From: Gamsiella multidivaricata
Taxonomy: Eukaryota > Mortierellomycota > Mortierellomycetes > Mortierellales > Mortierellaceae
Direction of reading: 5' to 3'
Length of the DNA stretch: 64,000 nucleotides
Assembly: GCF_025024155.1 (NCBI RefSeq)
Contig: NW_026251763.1
Coordinates: 124,001-188,000, forward strand
Positions 12,301 to 22,789 of the stretch are shown in pieces (positions within the stretch are counted from its first letter, which is position 1; every line of letters begins with the position of its first letter). The position numbers and the translations under genes are program-made. A model generated the notes under the pieces. The model ran no database searches. It was not told the origin of the DNA and saw only the letters and a program-made list of their open reading frames with translations.

Positions 12301-12922
12301 ATATCACTCCCCGTGAAATCCCTCCTTGAACTCGTTGTGATATATGATCTGCTTACGTTTGAGGCCGTCTTTGATATGGACCTGTAGCACATCCATGTGC
12401 TCGCGCAAGATCCGGGGCTCATCCTCATCCTCGATGTCCTCCACGTGCTCCAGAGCGCTCTTTAATAATTTGCTAGCTTCCCATATCTGTTGACGCACAT
12501 CAAGGGCTACAGTGGTGGGACAGCGATTGCGATAAAAGAAAATGATCAGGCCATGCTCTTCAACTGAACATAATCAAAACACAGGGTGCGATAGAACAAG
12601 CAAATACCTCGCTGACTTTGTTCTGAACATAGTGCCACTTCCTTTGGCGAAAGCGATTTTCGCGCCCCTTCGATCTCTCCCAGCAACCTGTCGCTGTGTC
12701 TTTGCAGGACCGCTGAGCGAAGAATGACGAAAGAACAAAAGATGTGAGTGCTTGACGGACAAAATAGCGAGTGAGAGGACCATGTTCAGGCATTGGTATG
12801 GCAAGTGCCCCAACACTCAAAGAACGAGGGAGGCCTCTCCTTTTCAACCTAATGCACTTACTGCTCACTTTCTGGGCCAATGTCAACAAGTCCCTGGCAG
12901 AAGTCCGTAGGTCAGAAGTCAT
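9343..12922 (-). CDS. Large PX-domain phosphoinositide-binding protein with a split PX domain
   Basis: Four exons on the minus strand: 12922-12862, 12506-12357, 12251-10795 and 10716-9343, giving 1013 residues. The third exon acceptor follows a perfect TACTAATAC branch point. The N-terminus (residues 1 to about 75) is helical, with DLLTLAQKVSTLDVRQQIWE followed by an acidic segment, possibly a small helical interaction module such as MIT (uncertain). Residues about 75-670 are Ser/Thr/Pro-rich. The C-terminus holds the PX parts: an entry strand with SFTAYNITLKL (about 688), then RVRKRYSDF (about 847) and LPPKKVMGKFRPAFVEKRRR (about 965). Between these lie inserts of roughly 138 and 90 residues. 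The RKRYSDF and PPKK/KRRREL elements are the usual phosphoinositide contacts, so endosomal or vacuolar membrane binding is expected. It resembles Ypt35-like PX proteins. Intron 1 (355 nt) is long and its boundaries are the least certain. Confidence 0.8.
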
Positions 12923-12926
12923 CCAT
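12912..12926 (-). other. Four-codon upstream ORF overlapping the PX gene start
   Basis: Four bases before the assigned ATG (12922) lies another ATG (12926) in a different frame that encodes four residues and stops at 12912, overlapping the start. If the transcript includes it, scanning ribosomes would meet this tiny ORF first, which could lower translation of the PX protein. The transcript start is not known from sequence. Confidence 0.4.
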
Positions 12927-14889
12927 GCGACAGGAGCGAGTTGCTATCGGCTGTTATTCTTATTCTGCTCTGCCAATACGGGAAACAGAGCCGGAGGTGG
13001 AAAGCGCCCAATTTGGGAACAGTCGGACGAAGGGTGACAACACAGCTGAGATGAGAGAAAGTAAGGGCAAGGGGAGAATGACGAGATAGAGTCTGGAGCG
13101 TAGCTTCGTGGCAGGTGGTCAGCAAGTGGCTGCTAGTTTGTTGGGGTGGTTGTGCTGCAAGGGAGGAAAGACGGGGGGAGAGGGAGAGCGCTGAGCAGGA
13201 CAGGTGAGAGACAGAGCGAGTAATGGAGGGGTTATCCGCGTGTATGCGCGTACGTGTGTGTGGTAGTGGGTGTGGGGAATGAGAGACAAGAGGGATGGGA
13301 AGAGATGACCTCCATGCGGAAATCTGATTGCATCCGTTCATCCCGGTCCCCAACAAGCGGGAGCGCCGAGTGGCGAAGCCTGATGATCCATTAGTCGCCT
13401 GTTTTAGGTTCGCGCTGTATGTTCTCGCAAAATATCGAAGACAACTGCTCCTAGTCATACCCATGGCCATTGAGCAAATGGCCCTTTTCTTTACTCGCAG
13501 TAGATCAGACGGAGAGAAAGGTGAACAGGCGACAGAAGGAGAACCGTATAATGGCCGTAAAAATACTATAGCACTGGCAAGAGCTGAACAGTAGAGAGTA
13601 TTTCTCGCCGCATCTCATCAAAAGAAAGACGCGACGGCCCATTTTACTGAATCAGTTCCCGGTATTCGTACTTGCCATGTTTTTCTGTAATTCAAACCCG
13701 TGTGTCTACTCAGCTATAGTGCTTTTATCGGTCACTGTAGCAGTGCAGGTGTGCTGCTTGCCAAGGTCATATCCATCAGTCGCTACGTCCGCACGCGTCG
13801 CACTGTCAACCAAATCCGAAGCAATGTATAGTTGCGTTGCATGGGAATGACTATGCAAAATACTTCACCGCGACGAAGGTGCAGCGAGTATTCCTGTCTC
13901 CAAACTCAAGAGGATAGTGGTCGCGAGCAATTGAGGTAGTCTAGATATTACAGAACGTTTAGATGTCCGGATACAAGACCTTCCTGACAGCGATATGTAA
14001 GAAACATGGGCACTACAGACCCGTGCAGGATACATGTTGCAGAGAAAGAGATGCGCAATCATCCATGTAGTCGCGATCGCGAAATGCCCATGCTTCAAAT
14101 TCCATTAGACTGTCCATTTTCAGCCCAGACCAGAACGCGTTACGCGAAAAAGGAGAGCCCTGTAGAAAAAAGGAAAAGACACCTCGTAGAAGAGCCTCGA
14201 TAGACATTCGATCTGTCCACGCATTCCGCTCCTTCTCTTTCGTTCCTCCTGTTTCCCGCGCCCTCTTTTTTCTCACTATCTGTGTATGTTTCTCCTGTCT
14301 CCTCTCCTCTTCCACCGCAATCGATTGCACTCCACTTCAAGGGAACAGAACGAAATAAGGACGCGATCGGATAACTCCTGTTCTGGAGTGTATATCGTCC
14401 TGTTGTTGGGACCGCGCCCTCGCCTTTGTCTTTTCTACAATCCCCCATCTGCTCTTTTTTTCCCTCCATCCATCGCGGACCGTACCCACCCATAACACCT
14501 ATCTCTTCTCTCCACTCCTTCTGGCTTTATTGTCCTCCTTTCTCAGCTAAGCTTTTTTAACCTTTCTACTTACTTTTATTTTTTTCTTTTTATTGTCCAT
14601 TTGCTTTGTGGTAGCCTGTCTTCCTCCATTTCTCCGCTCTTCCTTGGCCATCCCCTTCACCTTCCATTCTATACCTAAAAGGACATATCTACCTTCACAG
14701 CCATCCGCTTCTTAACTGGCTGCAGTGCCCCTGCAAACCCTTCTCCCCCTCTCTCCGTCCAACAGCCATCCTACATTGCAGTAGCAAGCGGTAGACAAAC
14801 AGGAGGCGAATGATCTGCATCACTTCCGAAGCTATCATCCTCCCTTGTTTCCCTTCCAGACACGGATTTATTACTACCTCACACAACCG
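12927..14889. other. Divergent intergenic region between PX gene and ABC transporter gene
   Basis: About 2 kb without a supported gene. The part next to the PX gene (12.93-13.5 kb) is purine-rich on the plus strand, i.e. a pyrimidine-rich leader for the minus-strand gene. The part at 14.2-14.88 kb is CT-rich on the plus strand and probably forms the promoter and leader of the ABC transporter. Longer frames here are compositional. Confidence 0.55.
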
Positions 14890-17800
14890 ATGGATCTGCC
14901 AAAGAGCAACATCATAGAGCCTTTCATGGAAAAGCTTGATTCCTCGTCTTTTAATGTCCTTGCTCGACGTGGCCACGACCAGCAGTCAAAGAACTCGCAC
15001 AAATCGAAGAAACACGAACGCAGTTCAACCAACAACAACCCTGGTAAACATTCTGAACAACATCAAGAGCAGCAGAACCTCGCACAGCAACAAAATGGTC
15101 AAAGGGTTCTCGCACTGGCGCCCTTCGACCTAAAGTCGATTGTCAAAATGCCCAGGACACCTTTGCACATCGGACTAAAGTTTCCCAAGGATATAAGCCT
15201 TGAGCAGTTGCAGAAAATCATCAAGGACTTTCACAAGAACGAGACCAGGACCGATGTCCGCACGGAGCTGCCTATGGATTTTGAGCCGCAGAAAAGCATT
15301 TTTAGTTTTCTTTATACTATGAACACATTCAAAGATCCTACTGTGCGTACTCAAGTCTTGCGTCCTTATTTCGTAAACTTTGATGATCGACTCTCTAGAA
15401 CGCTAGCACCAACAGTATCTTTTTTTCTTTTCGTTTAGGTTAATCTGCCCGGCTGTCCTGTCGCCTCGACTCCTTCGATCTCTGATGACACAGCCTCTGG
15501 ACTGGTCTGGGGATGTGAAGCAGGGTAAGATAACATCTTATCCAACGCGTGTTTGTACTGCCAAAGCACATAACTGACAAAATCATATCGTGTTGGTGTT
15601 GACGATTGATAGCAATTTCTGCGCCGTACCCAATGTCTCTGTGCCATGCTTACCTGGTTTTTACTGCCCCGCAAATACAGCTCAACCTACTCTATGTTGC
15701 AAGGGATATCTCTGCAGCTCTGACACAACGACCATCGAAGTCTGCCCTGAAGGATTCTTTTGCCCCATAGCATCGACCAGAGCTGTAAGTTCTTTTATCA
15801 CACTTGCACTCTCCAAATAGTGCACGCTCAACCCTTACTCATATACACCTATTCCGATCTCAGCTCCCGTGTAACTTTTTGTCATTTTGTCCCCGAGGAA
15901 CCTCGGCTATTGAAAAGTATGGTCTTGGCGCCATCCTGCTCGCGTTTGCCCTTGTAGTCATGGGTATATTTTCAATTAAGAAACAGATTTTCCGCGCGCA
16001 GCGTATTCGCTACCGACAGCGGCTTCGAGAGCTCGGCGATGATAGCGACGACATGGAAAACGAAAGAAAACGTCAGGACGAGGCCGTAGGGTTGGCACAG
16101 TCGATTTTTCTGGAGGATCAGCAAAAACTTATGTTCGGATCGCGGACACGGGATCATGAGAGTGGACTGGACTTTGCGGTCAGTCAACGCAGTCTGGTCC
16201 TGGCTGCAGCTGCTGCTGGCAATATGAACGTCAGTACGATGACTCTCCCAAATGCAGAGCGCTCGTTTGATATTCGATTCGAGGAATTGGGATTAACCCT
16301 CCCAACCGGTGTTGACATCATCAAGGTGAATAGCATATATTCTCGATCTATCTTCAACGAACGTGGCTTCAGGATACTTAAAGATCCCTACACGTCTCGC
16401 TATCTTTTTCTTTGACCTATAGAAAATCAGCGGAAGACTGATTACTGGTAGAACATGCGCCGTGATGGGTCCATCTGGAGCTGGAAAAACAACTTTCTTA
16501 TCTATCCTCGCTGGAAAGGTCCCCAAGACAGATGGAAGTATCAAGGTTAACGGCAAGGAACAGACGCTCAGTCTCTGGAAAAAGCTAATTGGATTCGTCC
16601 CTCAGGAGGATGTTATGTTGTCCGAGCTCACTGTCCGCGAGATTTTGATGGTATTAACACGCGCTTCTCAACCACCATGTTTGTCATAACGAAGTTTGTC
16701 AGGCACTAAGCTTACCTGGCAAGCCCTCTTACTTGTTTTGTTCTTTAGCACTCTGCGAAAATGCGTCAACCTGTTCATATGAGCAATAATGAGAAGCGCC
16801 TTAAGGTTTTAGAAGTCATTCAGTTCTTGGGCATCGGTCATATCATGGATAATCGTATTGGAGATGTCGAAACCCGTGGTGTCTCTGGCGGTGAACGCAA
16901 ACGCGTCAACATTGGTATGGAGCTCGTCGCATCCCCTTCTATTTTGTTCTTGGATGAACCCACCTCCGGTCTCGACTCGGCTACATCGCTGGAAGTCTGC
17001 AAGCTGTTGAGGCAGATTGCACAAGAGCAGTTCTTGACGGTTGCAGCGGTCGTTCATTCGCCATCGCCACACGCGTTCAACCAATTCGATGACCTCCTCT
17101 TGCTTGGAGCAGGCGGACGCGCTGTGTATTCAGGACCGCGAGATGAGGCAGCTCAATATTTTGAGAGCATTGGATATCCTGTTCCCAGTGATGAGAATCC
17201 CGCAGACTTTTTCATTTCTCTTGCTGCTGGACGCGTTGACAAGGCGCAATATGCTGGCTATGACAGTCGGATTGATGGCTCCGAAAGGCCATCCTTTCAG
17301 CGCCAGGAGGATTCGAGATCCAACACTCCGAGGGAACGTATTAACGAGCTATTTGTTCGTTGGGAACAACACTGCAAGAACAAGGCTTTGGCTAAAACCT
17401 TGGAGAAGTATGCCATCCGTGAGAGCGAGACCATGGTTACTGTTCGTCTCTCCAATGACGGATCAAGGCAGGGCTCGCCTGATATGCGAGACTTGATAAA
17501 GCGATCAAGGTTTTATCCTGATGAGCAATATGAACTAGAGGCCAGAGAGAAACAACTGGCATCTTCCCATGAACGGGACTGTCAGGTATCGATCATGGCT
17601 ATACACCAGCCATCGAGACCACAGTCGCCGGCACACAGCGTCCCAATGCCCAACGCTGAAGGATCGCCTATGGATAACAGGGACGCTGTGGAAGTCTACA
17701 AGAGCACTCGTCAAGGATTATTAACACCAATTCGCATGTCGCTCATCTCTTGGTGGGCTGATGTTTGCTACTGGTGTAAGGATGTTACCGATGAGTTTTC

Positions 17801-19190
17801 TCATTTTCTCTGGAGCATCAAGTGCAAGTTCACTGGAGAGAAGGATCCCGTACGTCAGACCCCGTCCTTTGGCAGTGTCTTTGTCCTTTGGTAAGATTTT
17901 CTTTTCTTTTCTTTTTTTTTTTTTTTGGTATTCAAGTTAACATTAACTTTTTTTTAGCTTCAAACGTGCCTGCTTGCAAAACTACCGTTCGCAATTGGAA
18001 TTCTTGTCAGATCAAGCCCTGCATTTGTCCTGTGGTCTCTGCGTATCCTTTGCATCCAAGGATATGATGTATATCCGTAGGTCATTTCCACATTCACTTC
18101 TCTTTTTTCTGCCGTTGCTTTCTGTCTTAAATGTGACATTCACGGTTTAAATCATTTTCTCATTCGACGTTCCTAGCGCGACAGCCCGCTGAGATTTGTG
18201 CTATGGCTCCTCCATCGATCCAACTCTCATGTGCAACACCCATTGATGATATCCGCTACGTTGGCATGTTCATGACGCTGGGCGTCTTTTTTGCCGGAAT
18301 CAGCGTCGGAGCATGCACATTTGGCGATGAGAAAGGTACCATTCATTTTGTCGTAGCTTTGCCGTATTATTTCAAAAGACATATCCAGTTATCTAATTGC
18401 CTTTTTTTTTTTCTATTTAACTTGACAGCTGTGTTTTGGCGCGATACATCTGCAGGCATGCCAACTCTTCCGTATTACCTTGCTAAGATTCTTGCGGATA
18501 TCCCTCGCATCATCGTTGCTTGTAGGTACCATAAAAAGAACCTTCAACCACGGACCACTGGCAAGCACTACGCGGGAAAAAAAAAATTCTGACCTGTTCA
18601 TCTCTCTCTTTTTAGCATGCATGTACACTGGAGCATTCATCTTCTTTTTCGCGTACCACGAGCAACTAGGCTCGCTTTTGCTTCTGGTTTTACTGCTGTA
18701 CATCAATGCATTTTCGATAGGCTATTTCGTCTCGACGGTCGTCAGTCGCTCGATGTTTGGGTTGACGGGCACGGGTATGTCGCTCGCTTGGGCCTTGGTC
18801 CTCAGCGGCACTGCCCCTCGTTTGTACATGGTCATGAATGGCAACGGATACACCTACGTCCGCTGGATTTGGAACGTCAGTGCGCCTCGCTGGGCGGTCG
18901 AGGCATTTTATCTGAAGGAGGTTCAGGAGAGAAAGTATGTTCCCCATAATTCAAAATGTGGCGTTTACTAGTATCTATTTATTCGCGTCTATTAACAGCG
19001 TTTACTGTGATTTTTTTTTTTTTGCGCGTGTGTGCATAGTTACAATGAGCTCAAGCACAACGTCCTGGGAGATACATACGCGTTTGAAGATTATGAAAAG
19101 GCTATCCTGTATATGGTATACATCTTCTTGGGCTGGAATGCGATCTCGTTCTCGTTGATGAAGTTGCTCTACAGGCATAAGGTCAAATAG
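14890..19190 (+). CDS. ABCG half transporter with Cys-rich exodomain (Adp1/ABCG24-type)
   Basis: Eleven exons: 14890-15342, 15439-15524, 15613-15784, 15864-16325, 16423-16650, 16749-17890, 17958-18076, 18177-18335, 18429-18521, 18616-18934 and 19040-19190, giving 1127 residues. Order: a polar N-terminal region; a Cys-rich segment (about 155-250) with CLPGFYCP, CCKGYLC and CPEGFFCP; one membrane span (about 256-274); one ABC ATPase with Walker A GPSGAGKTT (about 407), signature VSGGERKRV (about 512) and Walker B ILFLDEPTSGLDS (about 533); a variable linker; then a six-helix ABC2 membrane domain (about 860-1127). This matches yeast Adp1 and plant ABCG24/28, eukaryotic half transporters likely to work as dimers; substrates are poorly known. 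The ATG at 14890 is the first in frame after a stop, but no clear signal peptide follows it, so a short 5' exon may be missing. Confidence 0.9.
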
Positions 19191-20170
19191 ATAAATAAGA
19201 AAGCTGTTGGAGGACATGTAATGAATAATAAATATCTCGCTTAAATTCACCTTAGTTTTTTTTTTTTTTTTTACGGAGGCTTTCAAAGTCATTGAATTTA
19301 TTAGCTGTGATCTGAAGGAAGCCTGTAGGCGAGTATAGAGTATATACAAACAACTAACTGTCCGCTTCGGCTATGTCGCAGCAGAACCGTAATTCATAAC
19401 CAAGAACTACATGAGTGGTGAGCCGATAGCCCCTGCTCTTTTCATGGACTGTTGTGTGCAAAAGTAATCCTTTAGCCACGGTTCTCTGACATCCTAAGAA
19501 ATTGATGTCCTCCCAACCGCTCCATTCACATCGGATACTTGTCATTGTGTCAGAATAGATCCCATAAATCATTGCTATTACGTATGTAGTCCCATCCATA
19601 AATCTCGCTCAAGTTCACCTACCTGAAAATAAAAAAAAAAGGTACAGGGTAGAGTCTTTTTTTTTTTTTTTATTAACATAAATCCCCATGAGGGTACAGG
19701 GTAGAGTCTCAAGAATGAAACGGGCAAAAAGTGCCTTGCGTATCCTATGTCCTATTACGCGTCCAGAACACGTTTTTGAATATTCTACCTCCTATATTTC
19801 CAACATGAATCCACAATAGACCCACCATGTATTCTGCAAGTAATAAATCGATCTTTTCATTCAGCTAACCAGTCAAAGAGTCTTCCAGAGGGTAGGCCAA
19901 TCTTTTTTCCGCCATTTGGTTCAACGCTCATGGGAAATCCATCGAATTTATTTAATGCTTCCCACGAAGATATGTCTATATAAATGGATATATATGAGAT
20001 CCTAAGGATGTCTCAAGTCATATAGGGTATTTGAGAGGGCTCCGGACGGGCCCTGGAGCCCCAGAAGCCGTAGACTCGACAGACAGGTATTTTTAGGGAT
20101 ATATATTTATAGGTGACACAACCCACAACGAGCGGCGTCCAATAGGCGATCTAGCTCGATGCAGTCACAT
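19191..20170. other. Intergenic region with poly-T tracts and short repeats
   Basis: Downstream of the ABC transporter. It contains poly-T runs near 19256-19272 and 19655-19671, a 17-bp direct repeat, and a weakly related pair of about 25 bp at 19226-19252 and 19597-19620. No coding gene is supported. Confidence 0.6.
19641..19709. repeat. 17-bp direct repeat flanking a 35-bp poly-T insert (probable retroposon scar)
   Basis: GGTACAGGGTAGAGTCT occurs at 19641-19657 and again at 19693-19709. Between them lies a 35-bp insert made of a T run followed by ATTAACATAAATCCCCATGAG without its first T's. Read on the minus strand the insert is a short unique tail ending in poly-A directly against the repeat. 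That is the layout of a severely 5'-truncated poly-A retroposon with its target-site duplication. Confidence 0.6.
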
Positions 20171-20243
20171 GGGGATCTAGCTCAAATGGTAGAGCGCTCG
20201 CTTAGCATGCGAGAGGCACTGGGATCGATGCCCAGGTTCTCCA
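20171..20243 (+). tRNA. tRNA-Ala (anticodon AGC)
   Basis: A 73-base cloverleaf without intron. The D arm has GCTC/GAGC, the anticodon stem is CTCGC/GCGAG with loop TTAGCAT giving anticodon AGC at 20204-20206, and the T stem is CTGGG/CCCAG. The acceptor stem keeps the G3-U70 wobble that marks alanine tRNAs and ends in discriminator A. One oddity is a U6-U67 mismatch in the acceptor stem next to a C7-G66 pair. A T-rich stretch with TTTT starts about 10 bases downstream and fits a Pol III terminator. Confidence 0.93.
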
Positions 20244-20930
20244 ATTAACTCTTTTGGTTCTGTAGTTTTTTGGGGTTATTCTATTTGACAACCTGGGTTG
20301 CCACTCTTATTTGGCAACCCATGCGTATTGCCCAATAGCGCTTCGCGTTTTCATGGGCCTAGCGACGCATCCTCGTGTTCTGCTGTGTATAGATGGATAG
20401 TCCTCAAGTGCGCCAAGAACCGGTACGTGTATGTTGGGACGGAGTGTAGAGGTGCAATTCCAGCTGTGTAGATGGGAAGTGCCAGACTATATCAGCGTGT
20501 ACAGTGTATGATTCCAAGCGAGCATAATTTATTGAACTAAGCTACATAGCAAATGTCTTTAGAAGACTACGGAGAATATTACCCCAAGTGTGCTTTAAGG
20601 CCTTCGGGGACCATGTATCTCATGTGCATGTGAGTCTGTTAAAAAAAAGAAGAAAAAACCCCTCAGCGGAATTAGGCGTAGCACTTTGGGCGTCATAGAA
20701 CACTCAATTTATTTGAAATGCTGTCCTGTTCAACAAGGAAATACTTATGGGGAAGAGGTCATGCAGCCATGAAGCCAAGCTATGCACTGCTTAGCACAAC
20801 TGTAATTCATAAATTCAAGGTATTATGGACTTCAATCCTTGCTGCTGTTCTTGCTGCTATTTTTTGGACCCCTCTTTTCCCCACCACCCCCACTCCTACA
20901 ATATCACTGCTCATGATCACACTCGGCCTC
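20244..20930. other. Intergenic region after tRNA-Ala
   Basis: Nothing supported apart from T runs just after the tRNA and an A-rich stretch near 20641-20660. A small plus-strand frame at about 20718-21095 overlaps the last exon of the minus-strand gene and looks like its antisense shadow. Confidence 0.5.
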
Positions 20931-22075
20931 CTAATAGCCTTGCTGGTCTTTGTCCGCCACCTCACTCATAATGTCCTCAATGATGGTGGCCTTAATCTCA
21001 TGTTCCTCGTCGCTGTCAGCCGGCAGATTCTGAGAGTCGATAGACAGGGAAGGGGCGTCTCGAGTGCAGGCGGAGTAAACCGAACTAGCTTCTGATAAAT
21101 CTGGTATGATGAATGGTGCTCCTTCATCTATATAACAACAACAGTACAATAGCGTTAGAAGACGTCGAAAGCGCAGGTAAGGTGTTGAGGAGATCTATGA
21201 TATGCGAAAAACTGACGGACTGGAAGCTGTGATCTCTGTGTTCCTGTCGGGACACATATTATGTTCCATGCTTCTCAAAATCTGAACGCAAGAGGATGAC
21301 ACATTACTCAAATCCTCTACCATGTTCGCCATTGCATCCTCATTGTAATGGAGTCGACTGGTTATCTTTTGTACGTTCTTGACTCGCTCTGGTAATGATA
21401 TGATCCTCTCGCCCAAATGCTTTACCATGTTGGACGTTGCGATTGCTGATGCCTCCGCGCTCTTGACTCGTCCATTCAGATCGTTTGCGAAGGGAATGAA
21501 CTTCTCGTCCATCCATTGCAGTCGCTTGGTAACGGCGGTCAAATTCTCTGATATCGTTTCGTTGAAAGCCAAGGGGGCCGCAACTTGCGTGTTGTCCTGT
21601 GGAAGGATGGCGGTGGTAGTGACCGGCGGATGGCTAGGATGGACGTATGGGTGATACCTAGCGTTCGCTCCACTGGCTGCTGCTGCTGCTGAAACTATTA
21701 CTGCTGTTGCTACTGTTGCTGCAGTGTCTGCAGTGGTGTTGCCATTTGGTTTTATGCGCGTGTAGCGACGTGAGGAACCTGAAAGGCCGGGAGGATCGGA
21801 AGAGCTTTTGAATAACCAAGAACGTTTCCGCTGGTGGTCCTGCACTCACGAAAGCGCGCTCGTGGGTTCGAGGAGAGGATTGACTTGTAGGGGCATTCAT
21901 CACTGGTGCACACATAACACATATCATACGTGGGGTCTCTCTCCACATCAACCATGATGTGGGTCGAAGGGTTCACAAATGAGATCTTTGGGGTGGCATG
22001 AGAGCGTAGCTTATGATTGGCGGTCTGCTTCTCTATAATAGCTCCTCCTTTCTTGAAATTTGCGAGAATCGACAT
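20931..22075 (-). CDS. Hypothetical protein with a CxxC segment and helical C-terminal half
   Basis: Three exons on the minus strand: 22075-21850, 21778-21221 and 21127-20931, giving 326 residues. I do not recognise the family. Residues 1-75 hold a short Cys motif, MCYVCTSDECPYKS (about 51-64), that could be a partial zinc-binding element. An Ala/Thr/Val-rich stretch with a poly-Ala run follows, then a helical region (about 150-250) with coiled-coil character (LERIISLPERVKNV-like heptads), and an acidic tail. The second exon donor (GTCCGT) is weak, so the last junction is tentative, although the acceptor has a good CTAAC branch point. The gene sits between a tRNA and an inverted-repeat element, and its start codon lies 15 bases from that element. 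The layout suggests a lineage-specific or element-associated gene. Confidence 0.5.
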
Positions 22076-22089
22076 GGATTCAGAGAACT

Positions 22090-22676
22090 GAGCTGAAAAA
22101 AGGAACATGCAAAACAGGCACAAACCGTTTGGTGAACCAGCACAAACCTTTTTTAGAAGTAGCACAAACCTTTTTTAGAAGTAGCACACACCTTTTATAG
22201 AAGCAGCACGGACCTCTTGGCAAAGCAGCATAAGCACAATCAGCGCACATGCTGGTTCACATTGCTTGTTAACATTTCACCCACTCACCATTCCTCTCTA
22301 TCAACCATTGCACTGCGACTTAACAATCAGTTTTGTCGTCCCCGTTTTCGTTCTCGCTGACCATTAAGTGTTCGTCCATGGGCCTTTCATTAGCGGTCCT
22401 CATCATAGTAATCGTCGTCGTCAAAAGGGAAATCGTTGTCATATTCGTTCTGACTGGCCGTTGCAAAGTACGTCTGAAGCGCAGAATTGCGTGTGCTGTG
22501 TGGAAAAAGGTGGTACGAAGACAAGAAGACTCTGCTATGTGAACCAGCATGTGCGCTGATTGTGCCTATGCTGCTTTGCCAAGAGGTCCGTGCTGCTTCT
22601 ATAAAAAGTTTGTGCTGCTTCTAAAAAAGATTTGTGCTGGTTCGCCAAACGGTTTGTGCCTTCCTTTTTTCAGCTC
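22090..22676. repeat. Inverted-repeat (foldback) element with 22-bp internal repeats
   Basis: A left arm (22090-22260, 171 bp) and a right arm (22539-22676, 138 bp) are inverted copies of each other separated by 278 bp. Both run from GAGCTGAAAAAAGG through CACAAACCGTTTGG and 22-bp units of the type AGCACAAACCTTTTTTAGAAGT to CAGCGCACATGCTGGTTCAC. The left arm has one more 22-bp unit than the right, which accounts for most of the length difference. The structure would fold as a long hairpin in DNA or RNA. It lies between the 3' end of the hAT gene and the 5' end of the unknown minus-strand gene. It resembles a foldback or MITE-type element; no coding capacity is evident in the loop. Confidence 0.85.
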
Positions 22677-22789
22677 ACTGGATCAATTCTCACTTCCAAT
22701 TCCTGATTAAGGGCGACTTCGACCTGCTTCACGTAACCTGAAGAATCAGAATGGGTTGGGTCTGAAGAACGGCTTTTTGCTCCGCCTTT

